Counted from the stretch's first letter, positions 53,932-62,874 are shown. The stretch is 64,000 nt of DNA from RYN-230 sp963770545 (GCA_963770545.1 CAVYQF010000011.1:510758-574757), one strand, 5' to 3'. Numbers and translations: made by a program. Notes: generated from the sequence alone by a model not told the origin.

Positions 53932-55023
53932 TTGCGCGTCGTGATCGCCCTCGACTCGTTCAAGGGCAGCATCGGCGCGGCCGGCGCGGCGGCCGCGCTG
54001 GCCGGCGGCTGGCACGCCATCCGGCCCGGCGACGAGGTGGTCTGCGTCCCACTGGCCGACGGCGGGGAAGGCACCCTGGACGTGCTCGCCACCGCAGTGA
54101 GCGGCGCCCGCTGGCACCAGGCCCGGGTCACCGGCCCGGGGGGCCAGCCGGTCGACTCCGCGTGGCTGGAACTGCCCGGCGGCCTCGCGGCCACCGAACT
54201 CGCCCGGGCCAGCGGGCTGCCGCTCCTGGCCCGGCCGGACCCGCTGGGCGCGCAGACGACCGGGCTCGGCGAGATCATCGGCCACGCGCTGGACGCCGGG
54301 GCCCGCCAGGTGATGATCGCGCTCGGCGGCTCGGCGTCCACCGACGGCGGGACCGGGGCCCTGGCGGCGCTCGGCGCGCGGTTTCTCGACGCCGCCGGCG
54401 CTCCGCTGCCGCCCGGCGGCGGGGCCCTGACCGGCCTGGCCTCGGTGGACCTGGCCGGGCTGCGCCCGCCACCGCCCGGCGGGGTCAGCTGCCTGTCTGA
54501 CGTGCGCGCCCCGCTGCTCGGGCCGGCCGGGGCAGCGGCGGTGTTCGGGCCGCAGAAGGGGGCCAGCCCGGCCCAGGTGGCGCGGCTCGAGGACGGGCTC
54601 TCCCGGCTGGCCGGCCGCCTGGGCGGTGACCCGGACGCGCCCGGCGCCGGAGCGGCCGGGGGCACCGGGTACGGGTTCGCCGCGGCCTGGGGAGCGCAGA
54701 TCGGCCCGGGGGCGCTGCAGCTGAGCCGGCTGGCCGGCCTGGACCAGGCGCTGGCCGGGGCCAGCCTGGTGATCACCGGGGAAGGGCGTTACGACGAGAC
54801 CTCGGGAACCGGGAAGGTCGCCGGGACCGTCTTCGCCGTGGCGGCGGCCGCCGGGGTGCCCGCCGCGCTGGTGGCCGGCCAGGTCGCGGCGCCGCCGCCG
54901 CCGGGGGTGATCTCCGCCGTGGGCCTGGCCGACCTGGCCGGGGGACCGGGGCCGGCGCTGGCCGACCCCGGCCACTGGCTCGGGCAAGCGGGGCAGGAAC
55001 TGGCCGCGGTGATCCCGCGCTGA
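53932..55023 (+). CDS. Glycerate kinase (GarK/GlxK family)
   Basis: 363 residues from TTG 53932. VVIALDSFKGSIGAAGAAAA and CVPLADGGEGTLDVLATAV open the protein, QVMIALGGSASTDGGTGAL is the substrate/phosphate motif, and SDVRAPLLGPAGAAAVFGPQ and VITGEGRYDETSGTGKVAGT complete the family pattern. It phosphorylates D-glycerate, linking glyoxylate or sugar-acid breakdown to glycolysis. It starts 25 bases after adk, so they are probably co-transcribed. Confidence 0.93.
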   Translation: MRVVIALDSFKGSIGAAGAAAALAGGWHAIRPGDEVVCVPLADGGEGTLDVLATAVSGARWHQARVTGPGGQPVDSAWLELPGGLAATELARASGLPLLARPDPLGAQTTGLGEIIGHALDAGARQVMIALGGSASTDGGTGALAALGARFLDAAGAPLPPGGGALTGLASVDLAGLRPPPPGGVSCLSDVRAPLLGPAGAAAVFGPQKGASPAQVARLEDGLSRLAGRLGGDPDAPGAGAAGGTGYGFAAAWGAQIGPGALQLSRLAGLDQALAGASLVITGEGRYDETSGTGKVAGTVFAVAAAAGVPAALVAGQVAAPPPPGVISAVGLADLAGGPGPALADPGHWLGQAGQELAAVIPR

Positions 55024-55069
55024 CGGGCCGGACTTCAGCCCGGGCCGCCGGCCAACTACCCTGGTCCGC

Positions 55070-56011
55070 GTGCGGGATATTGCGGTCTTCAGCGGCAGCG
55101 CCCACCCCGACCTAGCGGCCGAGATCTGCTCGGACCTGGGCGAGCTACTTCGCCCGGTGCGGTTGCGCCGGTTCGCCAACGACTGCATTGAGGTGCAGCT
55201 CCAGTCCAACTGCCGGGAACGTGACGTGTTCCTCATCCAGCCGCTCTGCCCCCCGGTCCAGGAGAACCTGGCCGAGCTGCTGTTCATGCTGGACGCCGCG
55301 CGGGGCGCGTCAGCCGCCCGGGTCACGGCGGTGATCCCGTACTACTCCTACGCCCGGTCGGACAAGAAGGACATGCCCCGGGTGGCGATCGGGGGGCGCC
55401 TGGTCGCCGACCTGCTGGTCACCGCGGGTGCGGACCGGGTCCTGACCATGACCCTGCATGCCCCCCAGGTGCACGGCTTCTTCTCGGTCCCGGTCGATCA
55501 CCTGCACGCGCTGCGCGAACTGGCCGCCCACTTCCGCGGCCAGGACCTGTCGAACACCGTGGTGGTCTCCCCGGACCTGGGCAACGCCAAGCAGGCCGCG
55601 GCCTTCGCCCGCCGTCTCGGCCTGCCGGTCGCGGCGGGCGCGAAGCAGCGGTTCAGCGACGAGAAGGTGACGATCACCTCCATCATCGGCGACGTGACCG
55701 GCAAGAGCGTGATCATCCTGGATGACGAGATCGCCCGTGGCACCACGGTCATCGAGCTGATCGAGCGGCTGCGCGAGCGCGACGTGCGGTCCATCCGGGT
55801 CGCGTGCACGCACGGCCTGTTCGCCGGGGACGCGCTGAAGCGGATCGAGGCGGAACCCGAGGTGACCGAGGTCGTCTGCACCAACACCGTGCCGATCCCC
55901 GACCACCTGCTCGGCGGGAAGCTTGAGGTCATCTCGCTGGCCCCGGCCCTGGCCGAGGCCATCCGCCGGATCCACGAAGGCGAGTCGGTCAGCGTCCTGT
56001 TCGCGCACTGA
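55070..56011 (+). CDS. prs: Ribose-phosphate pyrophosphokinase (divergent PRPP synthetase)
   Basis: 313 residues from GTG 55070. The fold is clear: RDIAVFSGSAHPDLAAEICS, YYSYARSDKKDMPRVAIGGR, MTLHAPQVHGFFSVPVDHLH, then VVVSPDLGNAKQAAAFARRL and IILDDEIARGTTVIELIERL. Two normally strict motifs differ: FANDCIEVQ where FANGE-x-V is usual, and DDEIARGTT where the PRPP loop is usually DDMIDTAGT. The catalytic KRR region is also altered. It may be a regulatory or paralogous form. A terminator overlaps its stop. Confidence 0.82.
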   Translation: MRDIAVFSGSAHPDLAAEICSDLGELLRPVRLRRFANDCIEVQLQSNCRERDVFLIQPLCPPVQENLAELLFMLDAARGASAARVTAVIPYYSYARSDKKDMPRVAIGGRLVADLLVTAGADRVLTMTLHAPQVHGFFSVPVDHLHALRELAAHFRGQDLSNTVVVSPDLGNAKQAAAFARRLGLPVAAGAKQRFSDEKVTITSIIGDVTGKSVIILDDEIARGTTVIELIERLRERDVRSIRVACTHGLFAGDALKRIEAEPEVTEVVCTNTVPIPDHLLGGKLEVISLAPALAEAIRRIHEGESVSVLFAH

Positions 56012-56045
56012 GTTGGCCCGGGGGCCCGAGCCCCCGGGCCAACTC
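56010..56045. terminator. Strong terminator hairpin overlapping the prs stop codon
   Basis: Perfect 16-bp stem GAGTTGGCCCGGGGGC with a CCGA loop; the left arm begins inside the TGA stop at 56009-56011. Confidence 0.8.
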
Positions 56046-56091
56046 AACGGCCCGCTCCGGCAGGCACGTCGTCTGCGGCGGATGCCGGGTT

Positions 56092-56138
56092 AGTCGCCGG
56101 CTCGGAGAGAACCCGCCTTCGGCGGGCCCCGCCTCGCC
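56092..56138 (-). repeat. 47-bp dispersed palindromic repeat, copy B (behind prs)
   Basis: On the minus strand it matches 34933-34978 inside kdd at about 43 of 47 positions. Inner hairpin CCCGCC-TTC-GGCGGG (56112-56126 region) and an adjacent palindrome CTCGCCGGCGAG. It lies in the convergent gap between prs and the molybdenum hydroxylase genes. Confidence 0.8.
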
Positions 56139-56177
56139 GGCGAGTCGGCCTGACGTCCCGAGGTTCGGGCTCCCGGG

Positions 56178-58361
56178 CTAACTCTCCTCGATGGTGCGGG
56201 TGACCTGCTCGGTGGTCAGCGGGAGGTCCCGCACCCGGACGCCTATCGCGTCGGATACCGCGTTGCCGATCGCGCCCGCGACCGGGCCCTGGGCCAGCTC
56301 CCCGGCGCCGGTCGCCGGCTCGCCAGGCGCGGCCACGATCCGCACGGCCACCTCGGGAACCTCAGTGAACCGCAAGACCGGATAGCTCTCCCAGGTCACC
56401 GACGTGATCCGGGTCCGGTCGAAGCGGACCCGCTCGCGCAGCGCCCAGCTCGCACTCTGGATCGCCCCGCCCTCGACCTGGTTGGCCACGCCGTCGGGAT
56501 TGATCACCCGGCCCACGTCCACGGCCAGCCACAGCCGGCGCAGGCTGATGCTGGTGTCCGCGACCACCTCCGCCACCGCCGCGCAGTATCCGGAGGTGCC
56601 CTTGTAGCGGGCGAAGGCCACGCCGAACCCGGTCCCGTCGTCACCGCGGCCCCGGTCAGCGTTCCGGGCCGCCCAGCCGGACATGGCCGCGGCCTCCTCG
56701 ATGACCCGCCTGGCCCGCGGGTCGCTCAGGTGCGCGAGCCGGAACGCCACCGGGTCCACGCCGGCGGCCAGGGCCAGCTCGTCCATGAAGGACTCGATGG
56801 CGAACACGTTGAGGAACGCGCCCAGCGAGCGCAGCGAGGAGGTGCGCAGCGGCATCGTGAGCAGCCGGTGCCGGGTGACCTCGAGATCGGGGATGTCGTA
56901 GGCGGGTACGGCGTTCCGGGTGGCGCCCATCGCCCCGCTGGGCACGCCGTCCGGGGCGGCGCCGATCGGCGTGCCCCCGGCGAGGTGGGACAGCGCGAGC
57001 AGCCGGGGCTCGCCGCCGATGCCGGGACGTCCCACGAACCCGTTGCTCCACACGTCCTGCCGCCAGGCCCGGATCCGGCCGCCGGAGTCCAGCCCGGCCG
57101 ACAGCCGGGCCAGCATGGCCGGCCCGAGCGGGCCCCAGCTGAGCTCATCCTGGCGGGACCACAGCACCCGCACCGGGCGGCCGGGAACCTCCCGGGCCAG
57201 CAGCACCGCATCCGCCGCCACGTCATCGGAGGCGTTGTGCCCGTAGACCCCGGCCCCCTCCACGTGATGCACGGTCAGCCGGGCCGGGTCCAGGCCCAGC
57301 CCGGTGGCCAGCGCGCCGCGCAGCGGGAACACCCCCTGGCTGTGTGTCCACACGCTGACCTGCCCGCCGTCCCAGCAGGCGATCGCGCAGCTGGGGGCCA
57401 TCGAGCCGTGTGCGATGAATGGCCGGGTGAACTCGGCGGCCCTGCTCTGGAGGACCTGCGCCGAAGCCTGCGGGTCCTCGCGCCGCACGACCTGCTGGTC
57501 CTCGGTGGGCTGGGACAGCAGGAAGCCCTTCAGGTCGTCCTCGTCCGGCAGCGATTCCCGCACCGTCCACCGGGCCGCCTGGGCCAGCCGGTTCGCCGCG
57601 GTCACCGCAGCCCGGTCGGTTTCGGCGATCACGCCGAGAAATGAGCCGTCGCGGACCTGCGCCACCACCCCGGCGGGCAGGTCCGCCTCACCCACCCCGT
57701 CGAGCGTGGCCGCCGGGGCCGGGGGCCGGATCACCCGGCCGAACAGCATGCCCGGCAGTATCTGGTCGTGCAGGAAACGGGGCCGCCCCGTCACCTTGTC
57801 TGGCAGGTCGATCCGGGCGGCGCTGCGCCCGGCGACCCGCCACTGGGCCGGGGGCTTGGCGGCCGCGGTGAGTTGCGCGGCCCGGTCCAGGAGGGTCGCC
57901 TCATCCAGCGACCAGTAGCTCAGACCGGCCGGCCCGGACTCAACCCCACCGACCCCAGCCTGGTCAGCGCGGGCCTGATCAACCCGGGCGCGGACGGTGC
58001 CGCGCTCAACCCGCAGGCCGGCCGGGTCCTCCCCGAGCTTGTCCGCCGCCTCGGCCAGCAGGGCCGCACGGACCTGCGCGCAGACCTGGCGCAACGCCCC
58101 GCCACAGTCCTCGATGGACCGGCTGCCCGATGTGACTCCCTCGTTCGGGCTCCCGCTAGTGCTCACGCCCGCCACGCGGACCTGGTCGAGCCCGACGTCG
58201 AGTTCCTCGGCCGCGATCTGGGCCAGGGCCGTCCACACTCCCTGCCCGTATTCGACCTTCCCGGGGTGGATCGTCACGACGCCGCTCGGACGGAGATTCA
58301 CCCATTCGCGCAGCTGCGGATTGGCCGCCAGGCTCGGCGAGGGCGAGGGCGGGCGCGTCAA
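56178..58361 (-). CDS. Molybdenum hydroxylase large subunit (isoquinoline 1-oxidoreductase/nicotinate dehydrogenase beta type)
   Basis: 727 residues. Begins TTG 58361, overlapping the small-subunit stop (TTGA). VNLRPSGVVTIHPGKVEYGQ and GVWTALAQIAAEEL open the first part; RSAARIDLPDKVTGRPRFLH starts the molybdopterin-binding region; GASLNVFAIESFMDE-like sequence (SLGAFLNVFAIESFMDELAL) and GAGELAQGPVAGAIGNAV near the end hold the pyranopterin contacts and the catalytic-Glu region. No signal peptide is visible, so the enzyme is probably cytoplasmic. Homologues hydroxylate N-heteroaromatic rings or oxidise aldehydes. Confidence 0.9.
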   Translation of the reverse strand: MTRPPSPSPSLAANPQLREWVNLRPSGVVTIHPGKVEYGQGVWTALAQIAAEELDVGLDQVRVAGVSTSGSPNEGVTSGSRSIEDCGGALRQVCAQVRAALLAEAADKLGEDPAGLRVERGTVRARVDQARADQAGVGGVESGPAGLSYWSLDEATLLDRAAQLTAAAKPPAQWRVAGRSAARIDLPDKVTGRPRFLHDQILPGMLFGRVIRPPAPAATLDGVGEADLPAGVVAQVRDGSFLGVIAETDRAAVTAANRLAQAARWTVRESLPDEDDLKGFLLSQPTEDQQVVRREDPQASAQVLQSRAAEFTRPFIAHGSMAPSCAIACWDGGQVSVWTHSQGVFPLRGALATGLGLDPARLTVHHVEGAGVYGHNASDDVAADAVLLAREVPGRPVRVLWSRQDELSWGPLGPAMLARLSAGLDSGGRIRAWRQDVWSNGFVGRPGIGGEPRLLALSHLAGGTPIGAAPDGVPSGAMGATRNAVPAYDIPDLEVTRHRLLTMPLRTSSLRSLGAFLNVFAIESFMDELALAAGVDPVAFRLAHLSDPRARRVIEEAAAMSGWAARNADRGRGDDGTGFGVAFARYKGTSGYCAAVAEVVADTSISLRRLWLAVDVGRVINPDGVANQVEGGAIQSASWALRERVRFDRTRITSVTWESYPVLRFTEVPEVAVRIVAAPGEPATGAGELAQGPVAGAIGNAVSDAIGVRVRDLPLTTEQVTRTIEES

Positions 58362-58906
58362 CGGGCTTCCTCCTGCAGCTCACACCCGGCCAGCCCCGGC
58401 CCGGCTGTGCTGGGCCCGGCTGTCTCGTGGTCAGCCGCCTTCTGCTGACCGGACGCACGGAGCACGGCCCTCAGGATCCGCTGGTGCGCGCCGCACCGGC
58501 ACAGGTTGCCATCCAGCGCCGAGCGTATGTCGGCCTCGGTCGGCGCCGGGTTGTCGCGCAGCAGGGCCACCGCACTGATGATCATCCCCGACGTGCAGTA
58601 GCCGCACTGGGCCGCCTGCTCGTCCACCACCGCCTGCTGCACCGGGTGCATCGTGCCGCCGTCCGCCAGGCCCTCCACCGTGGTGATCTCCTGGCCTTCC
58701 GCCGCCCAGGCCGGGAAATCGCAGGAGGACCGGGCCCGGCCGCCGATGAGCACGAAGCACGCGCCGCACAGCCCGACCCCGCAGCCGAACCTCGGGCCGG
58801 CCAGCCCGAGGTCCTGGCGCAGCACGTCGAGCAGGGGAGCATCCGGCTCGCACTGGATGACCTGCTCCATCCCGTTAACCGTCGTCCGAATCTTGACTGT
58901 GCCCAT
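58358..58906 (-). CDS. Molybdenum hydroxylase small subunit, [2Fe-2S] (IorA/NicA type)
   Basis: 182 residues from ATG 58906. The ferredoxin-like domain has CGVGLCGACFVLIGG with a further Cys in RARSSCDFP, and the second cluster domain has AQCGYCTSGMIISAVALL and DGNLCRCGAHQRI. It passes electrons from the molybdenum centre to an acceptor. A TACTCT-type -10 and no ribosome-binding site suggest a leaderless start. A LacI-type operator lies 13-26 bases upstream. The large subunit follows with a 4-base overlap. Confidence 0.93.
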   Translation of the reverse strand: MGTVKIRTTVNGMEQVIQCEPDAPLLDVLRQDLGLAGPRFGCGVGLCGACFVLIGGRARSSCDFPAWAAEGQEITTVEGLADGGTMHPVQQAVVDEQAAQCGYCTSGMIISAVALLRDNPAPTEADIRSALDGNLCRCGAHQRILRAVLRASGQQKAADHETAGPSTAGPGLAGCELQEEAR

Positions 58907-58918
58907 GGGGACAGAGTA

Positions 58919-58932
58919 TGCATTCGTTTGCA
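58919..58932. promoter_or_regulatory. LacI-type operator 4 (candidate)
   Basis: TGCATTCGTTTGCA fits TGCAA-N4-TTGCA with one mismatch and differs at only a few positions from operators 1-3. It lies in the 55-base gap between two divergent genes and would cover both promoters. Confidence 0.55.
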
Positions 58933-58961
58933 GACGTAGGCCAGGGAGCCGGAGGCAATCT

Positions 58962-60050
58962 ATGGATGACCGGGTGGCGATGGCGATTTCGCATTGGTCC
59001 CCGCGGTTCACCACCAACGGTGTGACCGCCGGGGACTTCGAGCGGATCACCGGCAGCCTGGAGCGGTGGACCGACTGGTGCGCCGCGTGGAGCGCGGTCG
59101 CCGCCGAGCATGAGCAGCTCGGCCGCGACGCGCTGGCCGCGGGCCGGGAGATGTCCGCCGGGGCCCACCTGTCCCAGGCCGCGGTGTACTTCCACTTCGC
59201 CAAGTTCCTGTTCGTCAACGACCTGGACCAGATGCGGGCCGCGCACCTGGCCGCGGTGCGCTGCCTCACCGACGCGCTGCCTTATCTCGACCCGCCGGGG
59301 CGGCGGATCGAGATCCCGTTCGACGGCGCGCAGCTGGCCGGGGTCCTCCGGGAACCCGCCGGCGATGGCCCGCACCCGGTCGTGATCATGCTCTCCGGGC
59401 TGGACTCAGCCAAGGAGGAGCTACGCAGCACCGAGGACCTGTTCCTCGCCCGTGGCCTGGCCACGTTCAGCGTGGACGGTCCCGGGCAGGGTGAGGCCGA
59501 GTACGACCTGGCCATTCGGGGTGACTGGGAGGTCCCTGGGGCGGCCATCATCGACCGGCTGGGCCGCGAGCCGTCGCTGGATGAGAACCGGATCGCCGTC
59601 TGGGGGGTGAGCCTGGGCGGGTACTACGCGCCCAGGGTGGCCAGCGGGGATGACCGGGTGCGGGCCTGCGTGGCCCTGGCTGGCCCGTTCAACTTCGCCG
59701 GGAACTGGGACAACTTGCCGGTCCTGACCCGGGAGGCGTTCCGGGTGCGGTCCAAGTCGCCGGACATGGACCGCGCCCGGGCCGTGGCCGGCCAGCTGAA
59801 CCTTGAGGGCCGGGCGGCGCGCATCCGCTGCCCGCTGCTGGTCGTGATGGGCAGGCTGGACCGGCTGATCCCGTGGACCGAGGCGGCCCGGCTCGTCAAC
59901 GAGGCGGGCGGCCCGGCCGAGCTGCTCCTGCTGGAGCAGGGCAACCACGGCTGTGCCAACCTGTCCCCGTTCCATCGCTACCGCACCGCCGACTGGGTGG
60001 CCGAGCAGCTCGGCGCCCGCACCAGGCGTACCGCCGGGGCGGCCGCGTGA
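58962..60050 (+). CDS. Alpha/beta hydrolase similar to 2,6-dihydroxypseudooxynicotine hydrolase
   Basis: 362 residues; ATG 58962 follows GGAGGCAATCT. An N-terminal helical cap of about 120 residues (SLERWTDWCAAWSAVAAEHE and LSQAAVYFHFAKFLFVND) precedes the hydrolase fold: VVIMLSGLDSAKEEL, nucleophile VWGVSLGGYYAPR, acid LLVVMGRLDRLIPWTE and histidine LEQGNHGCANL. The cap-plus-core arrangement matches the C-C hydrolase of nicotine breakdown and FrsA-like esterases. Divergent from a molybdenum hydroxylase pair, with an operator in between. Confidence 0.82.
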   Translation: MDDRVAMAISHWSPRFTTNGVTAGDFERITGSLERWTDWCAAWSAVAAEHEQLGRDALAAGREMSAGAHLSQAAVYFHFAKFLFVNDLDQMRAAHLAAVRCLTDALPYLDPPGRRIEIPFDGAQLAGVLREPAGDGPHPVVIMLSGLDSAKEELRSTEDLFLARGLATFSVDGPGQGEAEYDLAIRGDWEVPGAAIIDRLGREPSLDENRIAVWGVSLGGYYAPRVASGDDRVRACVALAGPFNFAGNWDNLPVLTREAFRVRSKSPDMDRARAVAGQLNLEGRAARIRCPLLVVMGRLDRLIPWTEAARLVNEAGGPAELLLLEQGNHGCANLSPFHRYRTADWVAEQLGARTRRTAGAAA

Positions 60051-60207
60051 ACTAAGTGGTCTCGCCCGTAAGTTCGTGGGGGGTAGATCGCGAACTGCTA
60101 TTACGAGCACACGACCGGGAGCGCACCCTTCTCCCGGCTGGTTGAGCAGAGCAGGAATCGGCTTGCGGATCACGCACGAGCGCTCGGCTTCTGCCGGCCA
60201 TCAGCGA

Positions 60208-60650
60208 TCACGCCGCCCCGTCGAGGATCTCCTTCAACTTCTTGAGTTGTTTCGGGAGAGCCCTCCGTGCGCGGGGGCGGGCAAAGGGGAGAAGCAGCTT
60301 GCCCAGGCCTCGGGCCTCGATCTCGAGCGCGATCGTCAGGCGCGACCGCCGGCCGCCGTTTAGCGGCTCGACGGTGCATCTCGCGACGCCGGCCATAGGC
60401 CCGCTGACACCCCGATTGGTGAACTGCCGTGGGGGTTGAACTCGATGACCTCTTCGGTCGTCGCCACCTTCCAGGGACCCATCCGATGCAGCACCGTGGT
60501 CTTCGACCCCACGGCGAGTGGGGATGGGTCCTCGCGGTGCGCCGAGACGACTGAGTCGTCCCACTCGCGGTAGGACAACGGTTCGAGGACGGACGTGAAG
60601 ACGTCTTCGGGTCGCCGCGAAATCTCGATACTTTCCACAGTTGCGGTCAT
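60208..60650 (-). pseudogene. SRPBCC (START-like) family gene with one frameshift
   Basis: From ATG 60650 the protein reads ATVESIEISRRPEDVFTSVL, YREWDDSVVSAHREDPSPLA and TTEEVIEFNPHG, typical of polyketide-cyclase-like SRPBCC proteins. Near 60425-60440 the frame shifts; the second half (FTNRGVSGPMAGVARCTVEP, LTIALEIEARGLGKLLLPFA, LPKQLKKLKEILDGAA) continues in another frame to 60208. Both halves are free of other stops, so a single-base change explains the break. The family binds hydrophobic ligands; function unknown. Confidence 0.7.
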
Positions 60651-61290
60651 CGTTCCTCCTTGCGGGGATGGCAGTCATATGCATGACCCCAGACGATGAG
60701 CCGACGTGACAGGAGGCCCGCGGTGTGGCTGCGACGGCGACGATCTCCGTCAGAAGGGACTAGAACGAAGAAAGTTCCAGCGCTCGCACGGCTGCGCATG
60801 GCCAACGCCGAGCGGCACGCCGAACTGGACCCGACCGGTCACTGGCTGCAGGAGGAAGGCGCGGTGTGCCGGTACTTCGAGGAGCTGCTCAGGCCATGAA
60901 CGAACCAGGGCCACTCGGGCACGACCCTGCGTGAGCGCGCCAGCCTGAGGCCGGGCTGAACTGGGCCACCGGCCCGCTCAGCGGTGGCCTGTATGCCCAG
61001 CTGAAGCGATACCCGTGTCCCCAGCCTAGCGATAACAGCAAGAAGCGGCGCTTCGCAGTACCCCGCCGCCCGGGTCACCAGCGGCCCGCCCGCCCTTTCG
61101 GCGATAACAGCAAGGGGCGCTGGTACCCGCCATCGAGCCGCGTCCCGGCCCCCCTGGTCAGCCTCCTGGGAGGGGGGATAACCCCCGCACCAGAAGAGGG
61201 GGCCTAGCCGGATTCCGCCTCGGATTGCCCGTTCATAGCGTGATTTCCCGAGGGCACGCGCACCGCGTGCCGGACGGAGGACGCGGATCG
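60651..61290. other. Long gap before the ABC exporter genes
   Basis: No gene I can support. A 67-codon frame at 60696-60899 has no recognisable features. The 14-bp direct repeat at 61029 and 61101 lies here. Inverted and G/C-rich stretches occur near 61155-61200. It must include the promoter of the ABC operon. Confidence 0.4.
61029..61114. repeat. 14-bp direct repeat GCGATAACAGCAAG
   Basis: Perfect copies at 61029-61042 and 61101-61114, followed in both by similar GGCGC and GTACCC stretches. A/T-rich compared with the surroundings. Possibly regulator sites before the ABC/histidine-kinase operon. Confidence 0.7.
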
Positions 61291-62049
61291 ATGATCGAGG
61301 TAGAAGACCTGACCAAGAGATACGGCCCCGCGGTCGCGGTGGACCGCCTCTCGTTTACCGTCCGGCCGGGGACGGTGACCGGGTTCCTCGGCCCGAACGG
61401 ATCAGGGAAGTCCACCACGCTTCGGATGATCATGGGGCTGGACTTCCCGGACTCCGGGCGCGCTCGTATCGGGGGCCGGGCCTACCGCGAACTGGGCTGG
61501 CCGCTGCGCGAGGCCGGGGCGCTGCTGGAGGCCCGGGCCTTCCACCCGGGCCGGACGGCCCGGTCGCACCTGGCTGCGCTAGCGGCTAGCAACCGCATCC
61601 CCGGAGCCCGGGTGGACGAGGTGCTCGCCACCGTGGGGCTGGACGACGTGGCCGACCGGCGGGCGGGGAAGTTCTCCCTTGGCATGGCGCAGCGGCTGGG
61701 CATCGCCACCGCGCTCCTCGGCGACCCGGAGGTCCTGCTCCTGGACGAGCCCGTCAACGGACTGGACCCGGAAGGCATCCGGTGGCTGCGCACCCTGCTT
61801 CAGGCCCAGGCCGCCCAGGGGCGCACCGTGCTGGTGTCCAGCCATCTGATCAGCGAGATGGCACTGACCGCGGAGCGGCTGGTGGTCATCGGGCAGGGAC
61901 GGCTGCTGGCCGAGACGACCGTGGCCGCGCTGTCCGCCACTGCTGCCTCGTTGGAGGAGGCATTCCTGGCGCTGACCGCAGGCGCGACCAGCTACCAGGG
62001 GACCGTCGGCCGGGGGACTGTGGCTGGCCAGACCAGGAGGGTGTCATGA
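61291..62049 (+). CDS. ABC transporter ATP-binding protein (drug/peptide exporter type)
   Basis: 252 residues from ATG 61291 (GGAGG 11 bases before). Walker A GFLGPNGSGKSTTLRM, signature FSLGMAQRLGIATALLG (the FSLGM variant common in DrrA/BcrA-type exporters), Walker B VLLLDEPVNGLDPEG and switch LVSSHLISEMALTAER. The next gene encodes its permease with a 4-base overlap. Likely a self-resistance or bacitracin-like exporter. Confidence 0.93.
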   Translation: MIEVEDLTKRYGPAVAVDRLSFTVRPGTVTGFLGPNGSGKSTTLRMIMGLDFPDSGRARIGGRAYRELGWPLREAGALLEARAFHPGRTARSHLAALAASNRIPGARVDEVLATVGLDDVADRRAGKFSLGMAQRLGIATALLGDPEVLLLDEPVNGLDPEGIRWLRTLLQAQAAQGRTVLVSSHLISEMALTAERLVVIGQGRLLAETTVAALSATAASLEEAFLALTAGATSYQGTVGRGTVAGQTRRVS

Positions 62050-62870
62050 GCACGACGATCATCCCGCGCCGCCCGTCGGCGAACGGTTACCGGATTACGG
62101 ACGTGACCCGGATGGAATGGATCAAGCTGCGCACGCTCCGGTCCACGGGCTGGATCACGCTGCTGCTGGCCGCAGGCATGCTGGGCCTGGCCGTCCTGGT
62201 CATGAGCCACATGAACTACGCGAAGCTGAGCGCGGCGGATCGCACGTCCTTTGACCCGACCGAGCAGGGCTTCGTGGGGCTGGCCCTGGGCCAGCTGCTC
62301 GTGGCGGTGCTGGGCGTGCTGGCCATCACCAGCGAATTCTCCTCCGGGATGATCAGGGCCACGCTCGCGGCCGCGCCGCGGCGGCCGCTGGTACTCGCGG
62401 CCAAAGCCGCAGTGCTCGGCATAGCCGGGCTGGCCGTGGGGGAGATCCTCGCGCTCGGAGCCTTCCTGGCCGGGCAGGCGGTCCTGGCCGGCCCGGCCCC
62501 GCGCGCCTCCCTCGCCCAGCCCGGCGTGCTGCGGGCCGTCCTGATGGCCGGGGCCTACCTGTGCCTGATGGGCCTCATCGGGCTGGGCATCGGGGCCATC
62601 ATCCGGCACACCGCCGGGGCGATCGCGACCATCGTCGGCGTCGTGTTCGTGCTGCCGGCGATCTTCCTGGCTTTCCCGGCGGGAGTGCAGCACGGCGTGG
62701 AAAAGTTCCTGCCCATGATCATCGCGGAGAACTCGCTCACCGCGGTCAAGCACGTGTCACCGTCCCTGCCGCCCTGGACCGGGCTGGGCGTGCTGGCGAT
62801 GTATGCCGCGGTCACCCTGGCCGCGGGCGGCTGGCTGCTCGCCCGCCGGGACGTCGGCGCGGGAGAATGA
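62046..62870 (+). CDS. ABC exporter permease
   Basis: 274 residues with six hydrophobic helices (WITLLLAAGMLGLAVLVMSH; LLVAVLGVLAITSEFSSGMI; AVLGIAGLAVGEILALGAFL; VLMAGAYLCLMGLIGLGIGA; IATIVGVVFVLPAIFLAFPA; GVLAMYAAVTLAAGGWLLAR). TRMEWIKLRTLRSTGW is the usual cytoplasmic start and ITSEFSSGMIRATLAAAPRR the coupling segment of ABC-2 permeases. ATGA overlap with the ATPase gene. Confidence 0.9.
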   Translation: MSTTIIPRRPSANGYRITDVTRMEWIKLRTLRSTGWITLLLAAGMLGLAVLVMSHMNYAKLSAADRTSFDPTEQGFVGLALGQLLVAVLGVLAITSEFSSGMIRATLAAAPRRPLVLAAKAAVLGIAGLAVGEILALGAFLAGQAVLAGPAPRASLAQPGVLRAVLMAGAYLCLMGLIGLGIGAIIRHTAGAIATIVGVVFVLPAIFLAFPAGVQHGVEKFLPMIIAENSLTAVKHVSPSLPPWTGLGVLAMYAAVTLAAGGWLLARRDVGAGE

Positions 62871-62874
62871 GCCC

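Noticed and set aside
60696..60899. A 67-codon frame with a plausible-looking end (ERHAELDPTGHWLQEEG)
   Set aside because: No ribosome-binding site, no recognised family, and the first half is Arg-rich filler. Kept only as a remark on the gap.
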